Of a stretch of DNA of 64,000 bases, positions 1 through 13,444 are shown piece after piece. Every line of letters starts with the position of its first letter. Position 1 is the first letter of the stretch. This DNA comes from Magicicada septendecula. Its lineage: Eukaryota; Arthropoda; Insecta; Hemiptera; Cicadidae. The DNA lies in the NCBI GenBank assembly GCA_034769895.1, contig CM068367.1, positions 692,716,268-692,780,267 of the forward strand, given 5' to 3'. A program made the translations under genes and the position numbers. The notes under the pieces were generated by a model. The model was not told the origin of the DNA and searched no databases. It saw only the letters and a program-made list of their open reading frames with translations.

Positions 1-1290
1 ACACTTATGACGCTACTCTGCCCCAGGACTCCTTAGTGCAACCGAGACACTACTGATCAACCAAGGTTTGCTTAAGTGCACCGGACGATCCAGGTAGGAC
101 CATTCTATTTATTTCATACTATCTCAACTACACTGTGAATTCACGGAAGCTCCCAGAAGCACACTCATGAGGCTTTTTTTTTACTGCTAAAATTATGCAC
201 AAACTCTCATGCTCAGTTCTGTGACTACATGTGTGAACCGTACATAATTAAGTCTAATGAAATCTATTATATCTTCTTATAATGTGTAAGAAAATTACAC
301 ACACACACATATCCGCAGGCTCTGCTCTAAGTTCTACCTTTTATCGAATTAAAGCCATTCGAGAGTTAGTTATTTTCTGCTTTCATGTCATGCGGTCATG
401 GCAGAATTCCGGTCACAAGGGGGCTGTCTGATGTCTTTAAGTGTCGAAACTATTTTCATGATCACATACGCATATTGCTTATTATGATTAAAGTGATGGT
501 TGATTATTATTTTGAGTCTCCGGTTTGGTTGGGGGCACTTACATTTTCCGGTGCTAATTACTTTGACATATTAATGATCCGTAACTGAGAATTACCTAAT
601 TGCCTTGTTATTTATATATTTTTGTGTATTTATTTATTCTTGTTGAAAAGGGTTATTATGAGGGGTTTTGTACAGAAATGAGGGGTGTGTGTTATGTATG
701 TTGTGTATGTGCTTGTGTGTAATCTTCATTTTTTTCGGGGGGAATATGTTATAAATTACGATATCATAAATGTGCTTACTAAGTTACTAAAAGGCTAGCC
801 TATTTAAATTCTTTTTCTATACAATACTCAAGGATTAGTAATTTTCAATTTAACTTGTGAATAATATTCTTGCAACAATTAATTTGGACATAACGTGGCA
901 GGATCTATACAATTTATAGTTAAACTTAACTTCACTCACATCTTATGCTGTAAAGAAAATTGATATATTTATATATAATCCTGCAATTCAATTTTACTCA
1001 TTGTCGAATTTATAACTTGTCATGTCATGTAAGAGTTGCATGCTTAATAAAGTTCACGCTTGTTTGTTAATAGACTTTTTCATTTGCAAGTCCTGTCATT
1101 CACCTGGGGGGACATGTCTGTAATTGTAACTTAGGCCTTTGCACACTTTTGCTTCCTCTAGGTCCTCCACCTAGTTCTAATATTATGTCTCTCCCCTTTA
1201 AAAAAAAAAAAACTTAATAAAAATAAAATAAAATAAAATTCAAAAAAAAAATTTACAAAAAAAAACTTATAAAATAAAAGGGGTGTTTCA
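1..1290 (+). repeat. LTR 1 of the array (cut by the window edge)
   Basis: Matches LTR 2 from about its 427th base to the terminal TTTCA. It carries an AATAAA polyadenylation signal near 1046 and an A-rich 3' end like the other copies. It has A-type diagnostic variants shared with LTR 3. Confidence 0.85.
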
Positions 1291-3634
1291 AATGGTAGAT
1301 CAGAGCGTGGTTATGATTCTATGGATGTTGTAGATATTATTTCTGCTTTATTTTTCTGAACTTTGGAAGATTTAGAACCTGGGGAGTTGCATTTATTTTC
1401 TTAAATGAAACTTGGTGTGGCTACAGGCATGTCAGCTGGTGTTGGGACTTGCAAATTATTTCAACTTATTAGTTTTTGATCAGAGTCCAAGTGTTGAAAG
1501 AAAAATTAATTGTAATGTAACGGTTTAATAAAATGAATAATCAGAACAATAACATATTTTATAAAAATGAATAAGGGGTTGATTAAGTCTAAAATGATTT
1601 AATATGTGTTAGTGTTTAAGTAATTATTTTGTGATGTTGAGTGTAAGGTTGGTTTTGGAAAGGAGTTATAAGCATGTGATTGATGGTTTTCAAAATGAAT
1701 GTGAGCTGATGGATTTACTTGCGCATACTCTGGAGCTTAGACAGATTTTGAACATGAGGGGAGCCGTCAGTACTTGTTGATTTTGATTGGGACTTGTTAA
1801 GTGGAATAGACAACGTGTTTATAGCACCCGTTATGTAGTATTGGTTTATTGAGGGCGTTCCATTGCGGTATCGTGGATTATGAATGTGGTTATGGTCCGA
1901 CCAAACATCGTGGTGTTGATAGTTTCGTATCAACATCGTGATTTTCGTATTATGTTGAATGTTATGTATACTTTGTGGATTGGATAGTGAGTCAGTTTTG
2001 TTGTTCTGTGTTGTGTTCTTTTCTGGCATTTTGAGTGGCTGTTTCTCTGCCATTCTTATACACCCATCTCGTCGCATCACTAGAGCACTCTGGGGCGGCT
2101 CAAAGGAAGTATAGTACTTGAGTTTTTTTCTGATTCTTTGTCACTATGTTTTGTGAGTTAGATTTGTGTTAGGTGTTTCGTGAGCATTTATGTTTGGTTG
2201 TTGTGTGTTGGGAATTGTGCAATTCTGGCGGCGGTATGTTACCAGTGATTGCCCCACCCTATTTCAGGCATTCTCCAGAAACTTTCGGTGTTAGATGGAG
2301 TAGATGAGGACAGGATGTTGGTCTTTTTGGACCTTGTCCTGCAGTTGGCAGATTTCCCGGGTGTGTCCGATGAGGAGGTCTTGTCCCTTATATACCCGTA
2401 TTGCCGGGGTTCATTGGCCGGTCTGGTCACCAACACTCTGCGTCGCGGCTGCAGTGTCGACACTTTCCATGGGGAAGTGTTGGATTTTTTCATACCCCAT
2501 CGGCGACGTTCCCAGCTTAAGTTAGATTTATTCTATCGCCTACAGGCCAACGGAGAGTGCACCTTAGATTGTGGTCCTGGAGATTATCAGTTTCCCCTGT
2601 TCTGGAAGGTTGTCATGGAGAATGTTAGAGAGTTGGAGAGTGCCCTTAGATTGTCGTGGTCTTGGAGTTCGTGAGATCGTCAGTTCCCCTGTTCTAAAAG
2701 TAAGATGGAGAAGTTATGTCCTGTTGTTTCGTTGTTTATAGTGGTTGATTTTAATTTTTGTGTATTGTAGAGTCGGTCCATGCCACATTCCTCGGTTGAT
2801 TTCCCTGATGTTTTATTTTGGGTTGAGAGTTGTGTAGACTGTGGAGAAGTAAACCCCCCCCCTGCTAGTTACGCTGCATTTGAAAAGGTAAGAGAAGGGA
2901 TTGATGTTCGCGTGCCCTCTGCGCGGTCTTCTCTGCTTTGTGAATCGGGTCCGCCCACCCTAGTGTGGGGAGGTGGGCCAGTCATGTGTCAAGGATTGAT
3001 GATGCCTTGTTTGCTGCACATGGCTGGTCGGTCCACGAGGTGGACGGTTCTCGAAGGGTACTCCCATATCAAGGTTAGTAGCACCTTCTTGGCCTTCGGG
3101 CGTGAATATGTGAGTACCAGGGCGAGTTAGGTGGTGGTCACCAGAGAGGGTGACGTGTTGGGGCGGTCCCGAGAGTTTGGCAGGGAGGAGAGGACTCGCG
3201 TGGGGGATGGTCGCAGTGTGGTAGAGACTTTCAGTCCTGGGAAGGGTGGGAATAGTGTCTTTGGTCCTGGTGGAAGAGTTTTGTTCCGTGATAGAAGTCT
3301 GTGGTCCTGGGTCTCAGTTGCTAGATTTAGGAGGCCTTGGTGGTCAGTTCTCAGAGCTGGTATCGGCGATTCTTTTCTTTCTCCTGTTCAGTTCTGTTCC
3401 TTATATCTGCATGCGGACCAGGGCCCGGCGAGCATGCAGGACGAACACTTACATCTTTTCTTTCAGATACACATTGACAGACTTACACCCCTTCCTTCTG
3501 CCTCTTTCGTTTTCCTGAGTAACTGAACCCACCAAGTGCGAATTGGAACCTGGGATTTTCCAGGATTCCCACAGCCGTCGAGCTTGAGTACTGGTTTGAT
3601 TTGGGTCAACCATGTTGCCCTTTTGGGGTGAGGG
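1291..3634 (+). mobile_element. Internal part 1 (A type)
   Basis: Begins with 2 nt and the primer-binding site and ends with the polypurine tract before TGTGCC. About 2249-2674 is a Gag-like frame containing SVLDGVDEDRMLVFLDLVLQ and SLAGLVTNTLRRGCSVD, the same protein as the Gag of the minus-strand element at 42.3-42.9 kb but shorter. The rest is non-coding. No pol domain is seen. Broken or never autonomous. Confidence 0.8.
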
Positions 3635-5344
3635 TGTGCCGTACTGGGTTCGGCATGTAGGCGATGTGTTTTTAAAACGAGCGGGCTTTGACGTCACGCG
3701 CGGCCGCTGCATCTCTTCATCGTGGGCTATGCAGACTGTTTGTTGTGTAGCCATGATATCCAGTTGGCGCGCTCAGCTGTAATTGTGTATTCCGGCATCG
3801 GCGAGGTTTCGTGGTTTGACATTCACATCGAATCTTTCTCATTTCTATTTGAACCCTCAACCAGGTCATCTGCTCTCGACTGACGGCACTCATTGGTTCA
3901 GGACTTCGTTGCTCTTCTAAATAAGTGGCTGAATAAAGTTCTGCTCCAGGTGCTCGAACAAGGGCGAGATGGGTGTCGGGTGTTGACGACCAACTGTCCA
4001 CCCCCCTGGCAGAGACGACCCTTAAGCCATGATATGCCGTCAGTCGAGATCCACGCTTTCAGACACACTTATGACGCTACTCTGCCCCAGGACTCCTTAG
4101 TGCAACCGAGACACTACTGATCAACCAAGGTTTGCCTAAGTGCACCGGACGATCCAGGTAGGACCATTCTATTTATTTCATACTATCTCAACTACACTGT
4201 GAATTCACGGAAGCTCCCAGAAGCACACTCATGAGGCTTTTTTTTTACTGCTAAAATTATGCACAAACTCTCATGCTCAGTTCTGTGACTACATGTGTGA
4301 ACCTTACATAATTAAGTCTAATGAAATCTATTATATCTTCTTATAATGTGTAAGAAAATTACACACACACACATATCCGCAGGCTCTGCTCTAAGTTCTA
4401 CCTTTTATCGAATTAAAGCCATTCGAGAGTTAGTTATTTTCTGCTTTCATGTCATGCGGTCATGGCAGAATTCCGGTCACAAGGGGGCTGTCTGATGTCT
4501 TTAAGTGTCGAAACTATTTTCATGATCACATACGCATATTGCTTATTATGATTAAAGTGATGGTTGATTATTATTTTGAGTCTCCGGTTTGGTTGGGGGC
4601 ACTTACATTTTCCGGTGCTAATTACTTTGACATATTAATGATCCGTAACTGAGAATTACCTAATTGCCTTGTTATTTATATATTTTTGTGTATTTATTTA
4701 TTCTTGTTGAAAAGGGTTATTATGAGGGGTTTTGTACAGAAATGAGGGGTGTGTGTTATGTATGTTGTGTATGTGCTTGTGTGTAATCTTCATTTTTTTC
4801 GGGGGGAAATATGTTATAAATTACGATATCATAAATGTGCTTACTAAGTTACTAAAAGTCTAGCCTATTTAAATTCTTTTTCTATACAACACTCAAGGAT
4901 TAGTAATTTTCAATTTAACTTGTGAATAATATTCTTGCAACAATTAATTTGGACATAACGTGGCAGGATCTATACAATTTATAGTTAAACTTAACTTCAC
5001 TCACATCTTATGCTGTAAAGAAAATTGATATATTTATATATAATCCTGCAGTTCAATTGTTGAATTTATAACTTGTCATGTCATGTAAGAGTTGCATGCT
5101 TAATAAAGTTCACGCTTGTTTGTTAATAGACTTTTTCATTTGCAAGTCCTGTCATTCACCTGGGGGGACATGTCTGTAATTGTAACTTAGGCCTTTGCAC
5201 ACTTTTGCTTCCTCTAGGTCCTCCACCTAGTTCTAGTATTATGTCTCTCCCCTTTAAAAAAAAAAAACTTAATAAAAATAAAATATAATAAAATTCAAAA
5301 AAAAATTTACAAAAAAAAACTTATAAAATAAAAGGGGTGTTTCA
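3635..5344 (+). repeat. LTR 2 of the array (B type)
   Basis: A complete 1,710-bp LTR, TGTGCC...TTTCA, bounded left by the polypurine tract and right by the primer-binding site. It shares B-type variants with LTR 4, such as the extra A in the GGGGGGAAATATG run and CCTTACATAA. Confidence 0.88.
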
Positions 5345-7673
5345 AATGGTAGATCAGAGCGTGGTTATGATTCTATGGATGTTGTAGATATTATTTCTGC
5401 TTTATTTTTCTGAACTTTGGAAGTTTTGAAATCTGGGGACTTGCATTTATTTTCTTAAATGAAACTTGGTGTGGCTACAGGCATGTCAGATGGTGTTGGG
5501 ACTTGCAAATTATTTCAACTTATTAGTTTTTGATCAGAGTCCAAGTGTTGAAAGAAAAGTTAATTGTAATGTAACGGTTTAATAAAATGAATAATCAGAA
5601 TAATAACATATTTTATAAAAATGAATAAAGGGTTGATTAAGTCTAAAATGATTTAATATGTGTTAGTGTTTAAGTAATTATTTTGTGATGTTGTGTGTAA
5701 GGTAGGTTTTGGAAAGGAGTTATAAGCATGTGATTGATGGTTTTCAAAATTAATGTGAGCTGATGGATTTACTTGCGCATACTCTGGAGCTTAGACAGAT
5801 TTTGAACATGAGGGGAGCCGTCAGTACTTGTTGATTTTGATTGGGACTTGTTAGGTGGAATAGACAACGTGTTTATAGCACCCGTTATGTAGTATTGGTT
5901 TATTGAGGGCGTTCCATTGCGGTATCGTGGATTATGAATGTGGTTATGGTCCGACCAAACATCGTGGTGTTGATAGTTATATATTTTCGGATTATGTTGA
6001 ATGTTATGTATACTTTGTGGATTGGATAGTGAGTCAGTTTTGTTGTTCTGTGTTGTGTTCTTTTCTGTCATTTTGAGTGGCTGTTTCTCTGCCATTCTTA
6101 TACACCCATCTCGTCGCATCGCTAGAGCACTCTGGGGCGGCTCAAAGGAAGTATAGTACTTGAGTTTTTTTCGGATTCTTTGTCACTATGTTTTGTGAGT
6201 TAGATTTGTGTTAGGTGTTTCGTGAGCATTTATGTTTGGTTATTGTGTGTTGGGAATTGTGCAATTCTGGCGGCGGTATGTTACCAGAGATTGCCCCACC
6301 CCATTTCAGGCATTCTTCAGAAACTTTCGGTGTTAGATGGAGTAGATGAGGACAGGTTGTTGGTCTTTTTGGACCTGGTCCTGCAGTTGGCAGATTTCCC
6401 GGGTGTGTCCGATGAGGAGGTCTTGTCCCTTATATACCCGTATTGCCGGGGTTCATTGGCCGGTCTGGTCACGAACACTCTGCGTCGGGGCTGCAGTGTT
6501 GACACTTTCCATGGGGAAGTGTTGGATTTCTTCATACCCCATCGACGACGTTCCCAGCTTAAGTTAGATTTATTCTATCGCCTACAGGCCAACGGAGAGT
6601 GCACCTTAGATTGTGGTCCTGGAGATTATCAGTTTTCCCTGTTCTGGAAGGTTATCATGGAGAAAGTTAGAGAGTTGGAGAGTGCCCTTAGATTGTCGTG
6701 GTCTTGGAGTTCGTGAGATCGTCAGTTTCCCCTGTTCTAAAAGTAAGATGGAGAAGTTATTTCTGTTGTTTCGTTGTTTATAGTGGTTGATTTTGATTTT
6801 TGAGTATTGTAGAGTCGGTCCATGCCACATTCCTCGGTTGATTTCCCTGATGTTTTATTTTGGGTTGAGAGTTGTGTAGACTGTGGAGAAGTAAACCCCC
6901 CCTGCTAGTTACGCTGCATTTGAAAAGGTAAGAGAAGGGATTGATGTTCGCGTGCCCTCTGCGCGGTCTTCTCTGCTTTGTGAATCGGGTCCGCCCACCC
7001 TAGTGTGGGGAGGTGGGCCAGTCATGTGTCAAGGATTGATGATGCCTTGTTTGCTGCACATGGCTGGTCGGTCGACGGGGTGGACGGTTCTCGAAGGGTA
7101 CTCGCATATCAAGGTTAGTAGCACCTTGTTGGCCTTCGGGCGTGAATATGTGAGTACCAGGGAGAGTTAGGTGGTGGTCACCGGAGAGGGTGACGTGTTG
7201 GGGCGGTCCCGAGAGTTTGGCAGGGAGGAGAGGACTCGCGTGGGGGATGGTCGCAGTGTGGTAGAGATTTTCAGTCCAGGGAAGTGGGGAATAGTGTCAT
7301 TGGTCCTGGTGGAAGAGTTTTGTTCCGTGATAGAAGTCTGTTTTCCTGGGTCTCAGTTGTTAGATTTAGGAGGCCTTGGTGGTCAGTTCTCAGAGCTGGT
7401 ATCGGCGATTCTTTTCTTTCTCCTGTTCTGTTCTGCTCCTTATATCTGCATGCGGACCAGGGCCCGGCGAGCATGCAGGACGCACACTTACATCTTCTCT
7501 TTCAGACACACATTGACAGACTTACTCCCCTTCCTTCTGCATCTTTCGTTTTCCTGAGTAACTGAACCCACCAAGTGCGAATTGGAACCTGGGATTTTCC
7601 AGGATTCCCACAGCCGTCGAGCTTGAGTACTGGTTTGATTTGGGTCAACCATGTTGCCCTTTTGGGGTGAGGG
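5345..7673 (+). mobile_element. Internal part 2 (B type)
   Basis: Same layout as the other internal parts. The Gag-like frame at about 6222-6716 is open for 164 codons, starting MSIYVWLLCVGNCAILAA. It shares B-type variants with internal part 4, including CATTCTTCAGAAAC and GAAATCTGGGGACTTGC. Confidence 0.8.
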
Positions 7674-9394
7674 TGTGCCGTACTGGGTTCGGCATGTAGG
7701 CGATGTGTTTTTAAAACGAGCGGGCTTTGACGTCACGCGCGGCCGCTGCATCTCTTCATCGTGGGCTATGCAGACTGTTTGTTGTGTAGCCATGATATCC
7801 AGTTGGCGCGCTCAGCTGTAATTGTGTATTCCGGCATCGGCGAGGTTTCGTGGTTTGACATTCACATCGAATCTTTCTCATTTCTATTTGAACCCTCAAC
7901 CAGGTCATCTGCTCTCGACTGACGGCACTCATTGGTTCAGGACTTCGTTGCTCTTCTAAATAAGTGGCTGAATAAAGTTCTGCTCCAGGTGCTCGAACAA
8001 GGGCGAGATGGGTGTCGGGTGTTGACGACCAACTGTCCACCCCCCTGGCAGAGACGACCCTTAAGCCATGATATGCCGTCAGTCGAGATCCACGCTTTCA
8101 GACACACTTATGACGCTACTCTGCCCCAGGACTCCTTAGTGCAACCGAGACACTACTGATCAACCAAGGTTTGCTTAAGTGCACCGGACGATCCAGGTAG
8201 GACCATTCTATTTATTTCATACTATCTCAACTACACTGTGAATTCACGGAAGCTCCCAGAAGCACACTCATGAGGCTTTTTTTTTACTGCTAAAATTATG
8301 CACAAACTCTCATGCTCAGTTCTGTGACTACATGTGTGAACCGTACATAATTAAGTCTAATGAAATCTATTATATCTTCTTATAATGTGTAAGAAAATTA
8401 CACACACACACATATCCGCAGGCTCTGCTCTAAGTTCTACCTTTTATCGAATTAAAGCCATTCGAGAGTTAGTTATTTTCTGCTTTCATGTCATGCGGTC
8501 ATGGCAGAATTCCGGTCACAAGGGGGCTGTCTGATGTCTTTAAGTGTCGAAACTATTTTCATGATCACATACGCATATTGCTTATTATGATTAAAGTGAT
8601 GGTTGATTATTATTTTGAGTCTCCGGTTTGGTTGGGGGCACTTACATTTTCCGGTGCTAATTACTTTGACATATTAATGATCCGTAACTGAGAATTACCT
8701 AATTGCCTTGTTATTTATATATTTTTGTGTATTTATTTATTCTTGTTGAAAAGGGTTATTATGAGGGGTTTTGTACAGAAATGAGGGGTGTGTGTTATGT
8801 ATGTTGTGTATGTGCTTGTGTGTAATCTTCATTTTTTTCGGGGGGAATATGTTATAAATTACGATATCATAAATGTGCTTACTAAGTTACTAAAAGGCTA
8901 GCCTATTTAAATTCTTTTTCTATACAACACTCAAGGATTAGTAATTTTCAATTTAACTTGTGAATAATATTCTTGCAACAATTAATTTGGACATAACGTG
9001 GCAGGATCTATACAATTTATAGTTAAACTTAACTTCACTCACATCTTATGCTGTAAAGAAAATTGATATATTTATATATAATCCTGCAGTTCAATTTTAC
9101 TCATTGTTGAATTTATAACTTGTCATATCATGTAAGAGTTGCATGCTTAATAAAGTTCACGCTTGTTTGTTAATAGACTTTTTCATTTGCAAGTCCTGTC
9201 ATTCACCTGGGGGGACATGTCTGTAATTGTAACTTAGGCCTTTGCACACTTTTGCTTCCTCTAGGTCCTCCACCTAGTTCTAATATTATGTCTCTCCCCT
9301 TTAAAAAAAAAAAAAACTTAATAAAAATAAAATAAAATAAAATTCAAAAAAAAAATTTACAAAAAAAAACTTATAAAATAAAAGGGGTGTTTCA
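7674..9394 (+). repeat. LTR 3 of the array (A type)
   Basis: A complete LTR of 1,721 bp with TG...CA-type ends, flanked by the polypurine tract and primer-binding site. It carries CCGTACATAA and GGGGGGAATATG as LTR 1 does. Confidence 0.88.
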
Positions 9395-11723
9395 AATGGT
9401 AGATCAGAGCGTGGTTATGATTCTATGGATGTTGTAGATATTATTTCTGCTTTATTTTTCTGAACTTTGGAAGTTTTAGAACCTGGGGAGTTGCATTTAT
9501 TTTCTTAAATGAAACTTGGTGTGGCTACAGGCATGTCAGCTGGTGTTGGGACTTGCAAATTATTTCAACTTATTAGTTTTTGATCAGAGTCCAAGTGTTG
9601 AAAGAAAAATTAATTGTAATGTAACGGTTTAATAAAATGAATAATCAGAACAATAACATATTTTATAAAAATGAATAAGGGGTTGATTAAGTCTAAAATG
9701 ATTTAATATGTGTTAGTGTTTAAGTAATTATTTTGTGATGTTGAGTGTAAGGTAGGTTTTGGAAAGGAGTTATAAGCATGTGATTGATGGTTTTCAAAAT
9801 GAATGTGAGCTGATGGATTTACTTGCGCATACTCTGGAGCTTAGACAGATTTTGAACATGAGGGGAGCCGTCAGTACTTGTTGATTTTGATTGGGACTTG
9901 TTAAGTGGAATAGACAACGTGTTTATAGCACCCGTTATGTAGTATTGGTTTATTGAGGGCGTTCCATTGCGGTATCGTGGATTATGAATGTGGTTATGGT
10001 CCGACCAAACATCGTGGTGTTGATAGTTATATATTTTCGTATTATGTTGAATGTTATGTATACTTTGTGGATTGTATAGTGAGTCAGTTTTGTTGTTCTG
10101 TGTTGTGTTCTTTTCTGGCATTTTGAGTGGCTGTTTCTCTGCCATTCTTATACACCCATCTCGTCGCATCACTAGAGCACTCTGGGGCGGCTCAAAGGAA
10201 GTATAGTACTTGAGTTTTTTTCTGATTCTTTGTCACTATGTTTTGTGAGTTAGATTTGTGTTAGGTGTTTCGTGAGCATTTATGTTTGGTTATTGTGTGT
10301 TGGGAATTGTGCAATTCTGGCGGCGGTATGTTACCAGAGATTGCCCCACCCTATTTCAGGCATTCTCCAGAAACTTTCGGTGTTAGGTGGAGTAGATGAG
10401 GACAGGATGTTGGTCTTTTTGACCTGGTCCTGCAGTTGGCAGATTTCCCGGGTGTGTCCGATGAGGAGGTCTTGTCCCTTATATACCCGTATTGCCGGGG
10501 TTCATTGGCCGGTCTGGTCACCAACACTCTGCGTCGCGGCTGCAGTGTCGACACTTTCCATGGGGAAGTGTTGGATTTTTTCATACCCCATCGGCGACGT
10601 TCCCAGCTTAAGTTAGATTTATTCTATCGCCTACAGGCCAACGGAGAGTGCACCTTAGATTGTGGTCCTGGAGATTATCAGTTTCCCCTGTTCTGGAAGG
10701 TTGTCATGGAGAATGTTAGAGAGTTGGAGAGTGCCCTTAGATTGTCGTGGTCTTGGAGTTCGTGAGATCGTCAGTTCCCCTGTTCTAAAAGTAAGATGGA
10801 GAAGTTATGTCCTGTTGTTTCGTTGTTTATAGTGGTTGATTTTAATTTTTGTGTATTGTAGAGTCGGTCCATGCCACATTCCTCAGTTGATTTCCCTGAT
10901 GTTTTATTTTGGGTTGAGAGTTGTGTAGACTGTGGAGAAGTAAACCCCCCCCTGCTAGTTACGCTGCATTTGAAAAGGTAAGAGAAGGGATTGATGTTCG
11001 CGTGCCCTCTGCGCGGTCTTCTCTGCTTTGTGAATCGGGTCCGCCCACCCTAGTGTGGGGAGGTGGGCCAGTCATGTGTCAAGGATTGATGATGCCTTGT
11101 TTGCTGCACATGGCTGGTCGGTCCACGAGGTGGACGGTTCTCGAAGGGTACTCGCATATCAAGGTTAGTAGCACCTTGTTGGCCTTCGGGCGTGAATATG
11201 TGAGTACCAGGGCGAGTTAGGTGGTGGTCACCAGAGAGGGTGACGTGTTGGGGCGGTCCCGAGAGTTTGGCAGGGAGGAGAGGACTCGCGTGGGGGATGG
11301 TCGCAGTGTGGTAGAGATTTTCAGTCCAGGGAAGTGGGGAATAGTGTCATTGGTCCTGGTGGAAGAGTTTTGTTCCGTGATAGAAGTCTGTTTTCCTGGG
11401 TCTCAGTTGTTAGATTTAGGAGGCCTTGGTGGTCAGTTCTCAGAGCTGGTATCGGCGATTCTTTTCTTTCTCCTGTTCTGTTCTGCTCCTTATATCTGCA
11501 TGCGGACCAGGGCCCGGCGAGCATGCAGGACGCACACTTACATCTTCTCTTTCAGACACACATTGACAGACTTACTCCCCTTCCTTCTGCATCTTTCGTT
11601 TTCCTGAGTAACTGAACCCACCAAGTGCGAATTGGAACCTGGGATTTTCCAGGATTCCCACAGCCGTCGAGCTTGAGTACTGGTTTGATTTGGGTCAACC
11701 ATGTTGCCCTTTTGGGGTGAGGG
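9395..11723 (+). mobile_element. Internal part 3 (A type)
   Basis: Same layout, with the Gag-like region at about 10,272-10,765. It shares GAACCTGGGGAGTTGC and GATTTTAATTTTTGTGTATTG with internal part 1. Its last 400 bases match internal part 2 better than part 1, a sign of exchange between units. Confidence 0.8.
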
Positions 11724-13444
11724 TGTGCCGTACTGGGTTCGGCATGTAGGCGATGTGTTTTTAAAACGAGCGGGCTTTGACGTCACGCGCGGCCGCTGCA
11801 TCTCTTCATCGTGGGCTATGCAGACTGTTTGTTGTGTAGCCATGATATCCAGTTGGCGCGCTCAGCTGTAATTGTGTATTCCGGCATCGGCGAGGTTTCG
11901 TGGTTTGACATTCACATCGAATCTTTCTCATTTCTATTTGAACCCTCAACCAGGTCATCTGCTCTCGACTGACGGCACTCATTGGTTCAGGACTTCGTTG
12001 CTCTTCTAAATAAGTGTCTGAATAAAGTTCTGCTCCAGGTGCTCGAACAAGGGCGAGATGGGTGTCGGGTGTTGACGACCAACTGTCCACCCCCCTGGCA
12101 GAGACGACCCTTAAGCCATGATATGCCGTCAGTCGAGATCCACGCTTTCAGACACACTTATGACGCTACTCTGCCCCAGGACTCCTTAGTGCAACCGAGA
12201 CACTACTGATCAACCAAGGTTTGCTTAAGTGCACCGGACGATCCAGGTAGGACCATTCTATTTATTTCATACTATCTCAACTACACTGTGAATTCACGGA
12301 AGCTCCCAGAAGCACACTCATGAGGCTTTTTTTTTACTGCTAAAATTATGCACAAACTCTCATGCTCAGTTCTGTGACTACATGTGTGAACCTTACATAA
12401 TTAAGTATAATGAAATCTATTATATCTTCTTATAATGTGTAAGAAAATTACACACACACACATATCCGCAGGCTCTGCTCTAAGTTCTACCTTTTATCGA
12501 ATTAAAGCCATTCGAGAGTTAGTTATTTTCTGCTTTCATGTCATGCGGTCATGGCAGAATTCCGGTCACAAGGGGGCTGTCTGATGTCTTTAAGTGTCGA
12601 AACTATTTTCATGATCACATACGCATATTGCTTATTATGATTAAAGTGATGGTTGATTATTATTTTGAGTCTCCGGTTTGGTTGGGGGCACTTACATTTT
12701 CCGGTGCTAATTACTTTGACATATTAATGATCCGTAACTGAGAATTACCTAATTGCCTTGTTATTTATATATTTTTGTGTATTTATTTATTCTTGTTGAA
12801 AAGGGTTATTATGAGGGGTTTTGTACAGAAATGAGGGGTGTGTGTTATGTATGTTGTGTATGTGCTTGTGTGTAATCTTCATTTTTTTCGGGGGGAAATA
12901 TGTTATAAATTACGATATCATAAATGTGCTTACTAAGTTACTAAAAGGCTAGCCTATTTAAATTCTTTTTCTATACAACACTCAAGGATTAGTAATTTTC
13001 AATTTAACTTGTGAATAATATTCTTGCAACAATTAATTTGGACATAACGTGGCAGGATCTATACAATTTATAGTTAAACTTAACTTCACTCACATCTTAT
13101 GCTGTAAAGAAAATTGATATATTTATATATAATCCTGCAGTTCAATTTTACTCATTGTTGAATTTATAACTTGTCATGTCATGTAAGAGTTGCATGCTTA
13201 ATAAAGTTCACGCTTGTTTGTTAATAGACTTTTTCATTTGCAAGTCCTGTCATTCACCTGGGGGGACATGTCTGTAATTGTAACTTAGGCCTTTGCACAC
13301 TTTTGCTTCCTCTAGGTCCTCCACCTAGTTCTAGTATTATGTCTCTCCCCTTTAAAAAAAAAAAAACTTAATAAAAATAAAATATAATAAAATTCAAAAA
13401 AAAAATTTACAAAAAAAAACTTATAAAATAAAAGGGGTGTTTCA
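11724..13444 (+). repeat. LTR 4 of the array (B type)
   Basis: A complete 1,721-bp LTR with the same ends and flanks as the others and the B-type variants of LTR 2. Confidence 0.88.

Noticed and set aside
385-588. 67-codon ORF (MSCGHGRIPVTRG...) repeated in most LTRs of the array
   Set aside because: It lies inside the LTR, has no domain, and is repeated only because the LTRs are recent copies; LTRs 6 and 7 differ in the frame.
3449-4001. Minus-strand ORFs of 101 and 94 codons in every array unit
   Set aside because: They cross the polypurine tract and the LTR boundary on the antisense strand, have no family match, and copy conservation is explained by young duplication.
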